19,426 nucleotides of DNA from an uncultured Arcanobacterium sp. GTDB lineage: Bacteria > Actinomycetota > Actinomycetes > Actinomycetales > Actinomycetaceae. Below the pieces are notes generated by a model. That model was not told where the DNA came from, made no database searches, and saw nothing but the letters and a program-made list of their open reading frames with translations. Positions 14,555 through 19,426 of this stretch are shown here, in pieces (position 1 is the stretch's first letter; every line of letters begins with the position of its first letter). Where the stretch lies: assembly GCF_947253055.1 (NCBI RefSeq), contig NZ_CAMXYE010000019.1, positions 1-19,426 of the forward strand, read 5' to 3'. The translations under genes were made by a program, and so were the position numbers.

Positions 14555-15967
14555 CTAGTGCAGAGAATTATTGCGGGTGCGAATTTGCTGCGGCGAAATT
14601 GGTAAAACTGCTTCTAGAGCAGCCGCTATATCGTCTATGGGCCGTAAATCCATGCCCGGCGGAGTAGTTATTTTTTCGGTGCCGGCCGGAATCAAGGCAA
14701 TTCGGAATCCTAATCTGCCAGCTTCGTTTAACCGCTGTTGCAGGCCAATTACCGGGCGCAGCTCGCCAGTTAAAGATACCTCTCCAATAGCTACCACTCC
14801 AGGTGCAAGTGGCAAATCCACAGCAGATGATACCAGAGAGAGCGCCACCGCTAAATCGCTGGCTGGCTCGGGCGCGCGCGCACCACCTACTGTAGATACG
14901 AATATATCTTGCTTTTCAAAGGCAATTCCTAAACGGGATTGGATTACCGCGAGCATCATAGCTATACGTGAATAATCGACTCCAGAAGTGGTTCGGCGGG
15001 GAGCACCGGGGGCGGGCACGGAAAGTGATTGAATCTCTACCGGCATCGGGCGGCGTCCCTCTAAAGTGACGGTTACGCAAGTACCCGGCACCGTATTTTT
15101 ACGGGCAGAAAGAAATAGACCGGAGGGATCGGCCAGACCCTGAATACCAGCATTATGGAGTTCAAAGCAACCTACTTCATCGGTGGCGCCATAGCGATTT
15201 TTTACTGCCCGCAGGAGGCGCAGCCGCGAATGGCGATCTCCTTCAAATTGGCATACTACATCCACTAAATGCTCTAAAGTGCGCGGGCCGGCAATGGTGC
15301 CATCCTTCGTGACGTGCCCTACCAGCATCACCGGCAGATTTCGCTCTTTCGCTTCGGCAATAAGTGCGGTGGCTACTGCCCTTACTTGTGCAACTCCTCC
15401 GGCTGCTCCTTCCACATCGGGGTGAGCGAGAGTTTGCACCGAATCGACAATCAACAATGAAGGAGAACTATATTCGAGATGACCTAGCACTTTTTCTACC
15501 GAATTTTCCGCGGCCAGTAGGAGTCGCGGATGTACAGCGCCAATCCGCTCGGCGCGGGCGCGCACCTGCGCCGCTGATTCTTCTCCAGTTACATACAGTA
15601 TTGGGCCAGCGCCACTCTGCTCCGCCGCAATTGCCGCTTTGCCGGCTACACTCAAGAGAAGAGTCGACTTTCCAATTCCCGGATCTCCGGCTAGCAGCAT
15701 TACCGCTCCCGGCACTATTCCTCCGCCCAGCACCCGATCGAGCTCATCTTCGCCGCTCGGATATTTCTGCGCTATTTCGCCCGATATCTCCGTAATGGGT
15801 TGGGCAGGAGTATAGGGCAAGCTCACGGCAATGCGCGCTGCGCCAATCCGCTCTGCTTTTTCTACTACTGTGCCCCAAGTTTGGCATTCCCCGCAGCGGC
15901 CAGCCCACTTGGTGGTGGTCCAGCCACATTCGGTGCACATAAAAACGGTGGTACTCTTCTTTGCCAT
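14555..15967 (-). CDS. radA: DNA repair protein RadA
   Basis: RadA (Sms) is a RecA-like ATPase and helicase that helps branch migration in recombination and repair. It has 470 residues. A four-cysteine zinc finger uses C11, C14, C25 and C28. Walker A is GDPGIGKST (94-102), Walker B is LLIVDS (171-176), the RadA-specific KNRYG is at 256-260, and a Lon-protease-like domain occupies about 330-450. The ATG at 15967 has only a weak ribosome site. It lies downstream of the K+ uptake genes on the same strand with a 94-base gap, so it may be read from its own promoter. Confidence 0.95.
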   Translation of the reverse strand: MAKKSTTVFMCTECGWTTTKWAGRCGECQTWGTVVEKAERIGAARIAVSLPYTPAQPITEISGEIAQKYPSGEDELDRVLGGGIVPGAVMLLAGDPGIGKSTLLLSVAGKAAIAAEQSGAGPILYVTGEESAAQVRARAERIGAVHPRLLLAAENSVEKVLGHLEYSSPSLLIVDSVQTLAHPDVEGAAGGVAQVRAVATALIAEAKERNLPVMLVGHVTKDGTIAGPRTLEHLVDVVCQFEGDRHSRLRLLRAVKNRYGATDEVGCFELHNAGIQGLADPSGLFLSARKNTVPGTCVTVTLEGRRPMPVEIQSLSVPAPGAPRRTTSGVDYSRIAMMLAVIQSRLGIAFEKQDIFVSTVGGARAPEPASDLAVALSLVSSAVDLPLAPGVVAIGEVSLTGELRPVIGLQQRLNEAGRLGFRIALIPAGTEKITTPPGMDLRPIDDIAAALEAVLPISPQQIRTRNNSLH

Positions 15968-16061
15968 ATACTCAGCTTAGCTGCCGTCTCCGAAAATTTT
16001 TATGTCGCGGCGCGAAGAGTTCGAGTAGATTTGCTAATTTTATGTGCTTAGATTTGCCAAC

Positions 16062-16730
16062 CTAGCTGCGATTGGCGAAGGCTTCTAAGAGCGAAGTCTC
16101 CCCGGATACTATCAGTACATCTCCAGTGTTGATTTGGGTCTGCGGATTGGTATATTCAAAAGGTTGCCCCGGAGATTTTACGCCAATAAGAGTAATACCG
16201 TATTTTTCCGACAATTTTAAGTCCGCAACAGTAAACCCAATTGTTTCTTTCGGCGGCAGCATCTTCACGATCGTGAAATGATCTTCCATCTCAATAAAAT
16301 CAAGCATCTTTCCGGAAAGCATATGAGCCACGCGCTGCCCGGCGTCATACTCGGGATAAACGACGTGATGTGCACCAATACGTTTCAAAATTGTGCCATG
16401 TTCGCGGGAGGTGGCTTTTGCCCAAATTTGTTTAATCCCCAAATCCACTAAATTAGCCGTAATCAGCACGGAAGATTCTAGGGATGTGCCTACGCCTACT
16501 ACGGCAATTCCGAAGTCTTCTGCCCCCAGCTGCACTAATGCTTCTGCGGAGCGGGCATCAGCCTCTACTACGCGAAAACGGTGTGACCAAGTTTGAGCTA
16601 AGACAGCATTCGCTTCCACCGCCAGCACACTTTTTCCCAATTTATTTAAAGTCACGGCGATAGCAGTACCGAAGCGGCCTAGCCCGATTACCAGAATTCC
16701 TTCGCTAGTATTATCTTTGCTGCGCGCCAT
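16062..16730 (-). CDS. ktrA: K+ uptake regulatory subunit, TrkA/KtrA-type RCK protein
   Basis: A 222-residue cytosolic protein of the length of KtrA rather than the double-length TrkA. An RCK-N Rossmann domain begins with the nucleotide loop GLGRFG (16-21), and a TrkA-C domain follows at about 140-220. Such proteins form an octameric ring that gates a KtrB/TrkH channel in response to ATP, ADP or NAD(H); in some bacteria the C domain binds cyclic di-AMP. The gene lies 86 bases downstream of the TrkH-family gene on the same strand. AAGGA sits six bases before the ATG. Confidence 0.9.
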   Translation of the reverse strand: MARSKDNTSEGILVIGLGRFGTAIAVTLNKLGKSVLAVEANAVLAQTWSHRFRVVEADARSAEALVQLGAEDFGIAVVGVGTSLESSVLITANLVDLGIKQIWAKATSREHGTILKRIGAHHVVYPEYDAGQRVAHMLSGKMLDFIEMEDHFTIVKMLPPKETIGFTVADLKLSEKYGITLIGVKSPGQPFEYTNPQTQINTGDVLIVSGETSLLEAFANRS

Positions 16731-16796
16731 AATTTTCCTTATCTAAATATCTGGGAATTCCCTAACTTTTACAGCTAGTTTTCTACTACTTAGATT

Positions 16797-16820
16797 CTAG
16801 TGGTTTTTGTGCGCCACTAG
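16797..16820 (-). other. Perfect hairpin across the end of the TrkH-family gene
   Basis: CTAGTGG (16797-16803) and CCACTAG (16814-16820) form a perfect 7-bp stem with a ten-base loop. It spans the stop codon of the upstream channel gene. In the direction of transcription no U-tract follows, so it may be an mRNA stability or partial attenuation element before the RCK gene, or chance. Confidence 0.4.
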
Positions 16821-18214
16821 CCAATAATTGGTCGTTCTTCCGGGAGACGAATCACGCGCCGGCGTTGGCGCAAAGCGAGCGCTGCCGCAAAAGTCATAGT
16901 GCCTGCTCTGCCTAAATACATGAGCACTATGAGGGTAATCTGGGCACTTCCGGGGAGGAAAGGAGTAATTCCCGTACTTAAACCACAGGTGGCGTAAGCA
17001 GAGATAGCTTCAAAAAGCACTTGGGAAAGCGAATATGGAGTGGTTTGCAGCAAAATTATGGTGGCGATTCCCACCAATGTGGCCCCGAGGAACGTGACGG
17101 AAATAGCTAAGCGGGTGACATTTGCCGGTATTCTTTTCCCAAATATTTCGGAATCTCGGTCGCCGCGTGCCTCCGCCAGTACCGCCAAGAGCAAGACGCT
17201 GAAAGTAGTCACTTTTATGCCGCCAGCTGTACTAGCGGAACCGCCCCCGATAAACATCAAGATATCGAGTATGAACCAAGTAGATTCGTGCATATTTCCC
17301 ACATTCACAGTGGAGAGGCCCGCTGAGCGGGCACTTGCCGCATGGAAAATAGAAGCCAGAACTTTTCCGTCTCCGGAGAGCCCGCCGTAAGTACCGACGT
17401 TATTCCATTCCAGAATCATTAACGCAAAACAAGAAACGAGGAAAATTCCTAGATAGGTGAGCAGAGTGAGGCGAGTGTGGAGTGTCCACTTTTCTATTTT
17501 TCGCCCGGCGCTAGCGATATTTAAGGCTACGGGAAAACCGATGGCGCCAATCATCGCTCCGATAGCTACGGGAATACAGAAAGCCCAGTTGCCGACAAAG
17601 GGACTGATTCCCGCGGATAGAGTGGTAAAGCCGGCGTTGTTAAAGGTGAATATAGAAGCAAAAATTGCATTTCCCACTGCTTCTATAAAGCTCTGATCTT
17701 GGGTGATGAAAGTTGGTAAGAGAGCCAGAGCCAGCAGCGTCTCTACTACGGCCGAAGTGATTACTACTGCGCGCAGGAGTGTGCCGACTTCGCCGAGGCG
17801 GGTCTTTGTTTCCCGTGCAATCAATAGCCGCTGAGTTAAGCCGATATGCCGCGCTACCGCTAGACCGAGTATAGAAGCGATAGTCATAATGCCGAGCCCG
17901 CCTACCTGCACGGCTAAAGCGATAATAATATGCCCGAGTGGTGTCCAAAAAGTAGCTATTTCTACTACCGTCAAGCCAGTGACGCAGACGGCAGAAGTGG
18001 CGGTAAAAAGGGCAGCTAAGAAGTTGGGGGAGCCGGGGCCGTTATAGGTGTAGGGGATGAGGAGCAGTAAAGTGAAAAAAAGAATTGTGCCCGCAAATAC
18101 TAAGAGCGCAAAGCGTGCCGGAGAATCGGTGGCTAAGTGATCAATGTATTCGCGAAAGCTAACTAATTTTTTTTCTAGCTTAGAGCGCGGGTGCATCTGG
18201 GGAATTGCCGGCAC
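16817..18214 (-). CDS. ktrB: K+ channel/transporter subunit, TrkH/KtrB family
   Basis: This membrane subunit carries K+ through a pore built from four non-identical M1-P-M2 repeats. The protein has 465 residues. The four selectivity-filter glycines are visible: G80 in CVTGL, G195 in FNNAGFTT, G299 in RSAGLS and G411 in ATCGLSTG. The gate loop GGGSASTAGGIK is at 323-334. The GTG start is fixed by AAAGGAGG (18219-18226 on the minus strand) four bases upstream; the first ATG six codons later is too far from that site. It is followed by its RCK partner, giving a complete Ktr-type system. Confidence 0.92.
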   Translation of the reverse strand: MPAIPQMHPRSKLEKKLVSFREYIDHLATDSPARFALLVFAGTILFFTLLLLIPYTYNGPGSPNFLAALFTATSAVCVTGLTVVEIATFWTPLGHIIIALAVQVGGLGIMTIASILGLAVARHIGLTQRLLIARETKTRLGEVGTLLRAVVITSAVVETLLALALLPTFITQDQSFIEAVGNAIFASIFTFNNAGFTTLSAGISPFVGNWAFCIPVAIGAMIGAIGFPVALNIASAGRKIEKWTLHTRLTLLTYLGIFLVSCFALMILEWNNVGTYGGLSGDGKVLASIFHAASARSAGLSTVNVGNMHESTWFILDILMFIGGGSASTAGGIKVTTFSVLLLAVLAEARGDRDSEIFGKRIPANVTRLAISVTFLGATLVGIATIILLQTTPYSLSQVLFEAISAYATCGLSTGITPFLPGSAQITLIVLMYLGRAGTMTFAAALALRQRRRVIRLPEERPIIG

Positions 18215-18267
18215 CGTTCCTCCTTTCTTCTGCTGCTTCTGTACCTAGCGTAGACCTAATTCTCAAT

Positions 18268-18296
18268 AAAATATCCATTTGTGACGGGCGAAGCAA
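18268..18296 (-). promoter_or_regulatory. Candidate promoter of the K+ uptake genes
   Basis: On the minus strand, TTGCTT (18291-18296) and TATTTT (18268-18273) are 17 bases apart, with three and four matches to the sigma-70 boxes. The leader to the GTG would be about 50 bases. The support is spacing and position only. Confidence 0.35.
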
Positions 18297-18342
18297 ATAA
18301 AATTCCTAATTTTTCTGTCCTTTTCAGTATTTTCGTGTAAGC

Positions 18343-18437
18343 TGGGGTGGTAATCCCGTTTTCCCATCTCTGCGGAAAGTAGCGAGGGGGAAAATCCGGA
18401 AGCAAAAGATGTGGAATAGTCCCAGATATATATCTGG
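18343..18437 (+). other. Possible structured leader of the HTH gene
   Basis: Three potential stems follow each other. GGGG near 18343-18347 faces CCC 18355-18357. TTTTCCC (18359-18365) pairs with GGGAAAA (18388-18394) and encloses a shorter CTC/GAG and TGC/GTA stem with a GGAAA loop. A final stem is the 16-bp palindrome at 18422-18437. The stretch is non-coding and rich in G-runs and purines. I do not recognise a known riboswitch class in it. Confidence 0.35.
18422..18437. promoter_or_regulatory. 16-bp perfect palindrome upstream of the HTH gene
   Basis: CCAGATATATATCTGG is fully self-complementary and lies 24 bases before the ATG of the HTH gene. It could be an operator for a dimeric regulator, possibly the HTH protein itself, or fold as a hairpin in the RNA. 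Confidence 0.55.
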
Positions 18438-18461
18438 CTGAAAAAAGTAGGACGGGTACGG

Positions 18462-18677
18462 ATGGCGCAGCTATCGAATTCGGCTCCGCAGTTTTTTACG
18501 GTTGCGGAAGTCGCCGATGTTACGCGGGTTTCGCGAATGACGATTTACCGTATGATACACGCGGGAGAGCTGCCGGCAGTGCGAGTAGGAAGCTCCTATA
18601 GAGTGCCTCGTTCCGCTTTAAGTCAGCTGCTCTCCGGGGAATCGGAAGATCAGCAGCGAGAAGTTTTCGGCGCCTAG
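18462..18677 (+). CDS. Small excisionase/MerR-type HTH protein (Rv0500A-like)
   Basis: A 71-residue DNA-binding protein. Residues about 11-60 form one MerR/Xis-like winged helix: FFTVAEVADVTRVSRMTIYR, then a GELPAVRVGSSYRV segment that fits the family pattern. It closely resembles Mycobacterium tuberculosis Rv0500A as I recall it, also a small HTH protein located just before the bS22 gene. Despite the excisionase label given to such proteins, no integrase or phage gene is nearby, so this is probably a conserved chromosomal regulator. AGGACG about eight bases upstream is the likely ribosome site. Confidence 0.85.
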   Translation: MAQLSNSAPQFFTVAEVADVTRVSRMTIYRMIHAGELPAVRVGSSYRVPRSALSQLLSGESEDQQREVFGA

Positions 18678-18756
18678 ACTTTCGGGTATTATTTCTAGTA
18701 ACATTTTCCATGTTCGTAGGTAGCCTAGCTACTAAAATATATTGTGGAGGTAACCG

Positions 18757-18855
18757 TTGGGTTCCGTAATTAAAAAGCGCCGCAAGCGCATGTCCAAGAA
18801 AAAGCACCGCAAATTGTTGCGTAAGACTCGCCATCAGCGTCGCAATAAGAAGTAG
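18757..18855 (+). CDS. Ribosomal protein bS22 (AURKAIP1/COX24-type)
   Basis: A 32-residue, very basic protein from a TTG start: it opens MGSVIKKRRKRMSKKKHRKL and ends LRKTRHQRRNKK. This is the signature of bS22, a small subunit protein found in actinobacterial ribosomes (Rv0500B in M. tuberculosis) and related to the C-terminus of mitochondrial AURKAIP1. GGAGG (18746-18750) six bases before the TTG fixes the start. More than half the residues are Lys or Arg, which fits burial in rRNA. It is 79 bases downstream of the HTH gene, the same pairing as in mycobacteria. It is short enough to be missed by ordinary gene callers. Confidence 0.92.
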   Translation: MGSVIKKRRKRMSKKKHRKLLRKTRHQRRNKK

Positions 18856-18873
18856 CGATAGGCAGTGATTTGA

Positions 18874-18905
18874 AATGAGGCTCAATCGAAAGATCGAGCC
18901 TCATT
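18874..18905. terminator. Strong hairpin between bS22 and marR
   Basis: AATGAGGCTC (18874-18883) pairs perfectly with GAGCCTCATT (18896-18905). Inside, ATC and GAT close a GAAA tetraloop after one A/C mismatch. It is the best hairpin in the window and lies 18 bases after the bS22 stop. No U-tract follows, so it would be a U-less (I-shaped) terminator of the sort proposed for mycobacteria. It also lies 18 bases before the MarR start and could serve as its operator. Confidence 0.6.
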
Positions 18906-18923
18906 GGTACAAAGAGGGAAGTC

Positions 18924-19391
18924 GTGGAAGGCAATAAGAACGATATACAGTGGTTAGATGCCGAAGAGCAGAAGTCTTGGCGGGCGTTACTACAGGGTAT
19001 TTCAAAATTCTTAGCTGCTGCGAATGCTGATTTACAGCAGCAAGAAGATCTTTCTCTCTCCGAATATGAAGTGTTGGCTTATCTGAGTGAGGCGCCGGGG
19101 AGGCAGCTGCGTATGTCGCAGTTAGCGCAGAATTTGGTGCATTCGCGTTCGCGGCTCACTCATACGGTACATCGCCTGGAAAAGCAAGAATATGTACAGC
19201 GTTTGCAGTGTGCAGATGATAAGCGGGGGCGAAATTGTATTCTTACGGAAAAAGGCTGGCAGAAAATACAGAGCGCCGCGCCGGTGCACGTGGGTTCCGT
19301 GCGCAAATACTTGATCGATTCCTTAACTAGGAAAGAATTTTTAGAGTTGGGGCGAATTTTTGCGCAGATTATGCCCGATGAAAAGGAATAA
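18924..19391 (+). CDS. MarR-family transcriptional regulator
   Basis: A 155-residue regulator that probably binds DNA as a dimer. The winged helix covers about 44-114. The recognition helix region is LRMSQLAQNLVHSRSRLTHT, and the wing follows the MarR pattern in DDKRGRNCILTEKG (98-111). The flanking N- and C-terminal helices are those used for dimerisation in the family. GAGGGA sits four bases before the GTG start. The ligand is unknown; the next gene, a histidine phosphatase three bases downstream, may be co-transcribed. Confidence 0.88.
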   Translation: MEGNKNDIQWLDAEEQKSWRALLQGISKFLAAANADLQQQEDLSLSEYEVLAYLSEAPGRQLRMSQLAQNLVHSRSRLTHTVHRLEKQEYVQRLQCADDKRGRNCILTEKGWQKIQSAAPVHVGSVRKYLIDSLTRKEFLELGRIFAQIMPDEKE

Positions 19392-19394
19392 AAG

Positions 19395-19426
19395 ATGGAT
19401 TTAACTACTGTGCATTTAGTCCGGCA
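19395..19426 (+). CDS. Start of a histidine phosphatase family gene (partial)
   Basis: The window ends ten codons and two bases into this gene. It reads MDLTTVHLVR with the next codon beginning CA. This is the usual start of phosphoglycerate-mutase-like proteins, in which the RHG motif with its catalytic histidine follows a short beta strand. AAAGGAA lies about six bases upstream of the ATG. The enzyme type cannot be told from so little. Confidence 0.6.
   Translation, partial: MDLTTVHLVR

Noticed and set aside
14571..15795. Plus-strand open frames opposite radA
   Set aside because: They are antisense shadows of a clear gene, with no ribosome sites or family motifs.
16000..16030. GTTCGA as a LexA (SOS) box before radA
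   Set aside because: Only one half-site of the actinobacterial palindrome is present; the other half does not match.
18279..18303. Plus-strand promoter TTGTGA / TAAAAT for the HTH gene
   Set aside because: The spacer is only 13 bases, too short for a sigma-70 promoter.
18462..18677. Excisionase-like gene as a sign of a mobile element
   Set aside because: No integrase, attachment repeat or phage gene is near, and the gene is in the conserved position before bS22.
1..19426. A new defence, secretion or mobile system in the window
   Set aside because: Almost every gene belongs to a familiar housekeeping family in a known actinobacterial order; the unknown genes lack neighbours that would indicate a system.

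Overview
The window looks like chromosomal housekeeping DNA from an actinobacterium of moderate GC content. The order tilS - hpt - ftsH - folE - folP - folB/folK - DUF3180 - PH-domain pair - DUF2520 - (panC) - lysS is a classic actinobacterial gene neighbourhood. A small HTH gene followed by a bS22 ribosomal protein gene matches the Rv0500A-Rv0500B pair of mycobacteria. Mid-range GC, many TTG/GTG starts and the loss of panC suggest a host-associated Actinomycetaceae-type organism (Mobiluncus/Varibaculum-like). That placement is inference.

Region 1 (1-9088, all +). The tail of an upstream gene is followed by tilS, hpt, ftsH and a tightly coupled folate block. FtsH/FolE, FolE/FolP and FolP/FolBK overlap by 1 or 4 bases (TAATG or ATGA junctions). 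FolB and FolK are one fused protein. The row continues with a DUF3180 membrane protein and two overlapping bPH2 (YdbS/YdbT-like) membrane proteins. Together these encode tRNA-Ile lysidine formation, purine salvage, membrane proteolysis and dihydropterin/dihydropteroate synthesis.

Region 2 (9116-11790, +). A Rossmann/DUF2520 protein is followed by a 42-codon remnant that keeps only the C-terminal signature of pantothenate synthetase PanC, in the place where intact panC normally lies. LysS follows. The panC remnant is the strongest unusual observation in the window.

Region 3 (11791-14511). A repeat-rich intergenic region leads to a SorC/DeoR-type sugar-binding regulator, with a perfect 8-bp inverted repeat straddling its likely -10. 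A divergent pair follows: a four-TM hypothetical on the minus strand, with a promoter geometry that predicts a leaderless mRNA, and a single-pass protein with a very basic cytoplasmic tail and a four-cysteine exported domain.

Region 4 (14555-18214, all -). ktrB-like (TrkH family) and ktrA-like (RCK) genes encode a K+ uptake system; radA lies downstream of them and encodes a DNA recombination/repair factor.

Region 5 (18215-19426, +). A possibly structured leader with a 16-bp perfect palindrome precedes a small HTH gene. Then come a 32-residue bS22 gene with a TTG start, a hairpin, a MarR regulator and the first codons of a histidine phosphatase. I found no tRNA, rRNA, CRISPR array, insertion sequence or phage gene, and nothing that looks like a new defence or mobile system.
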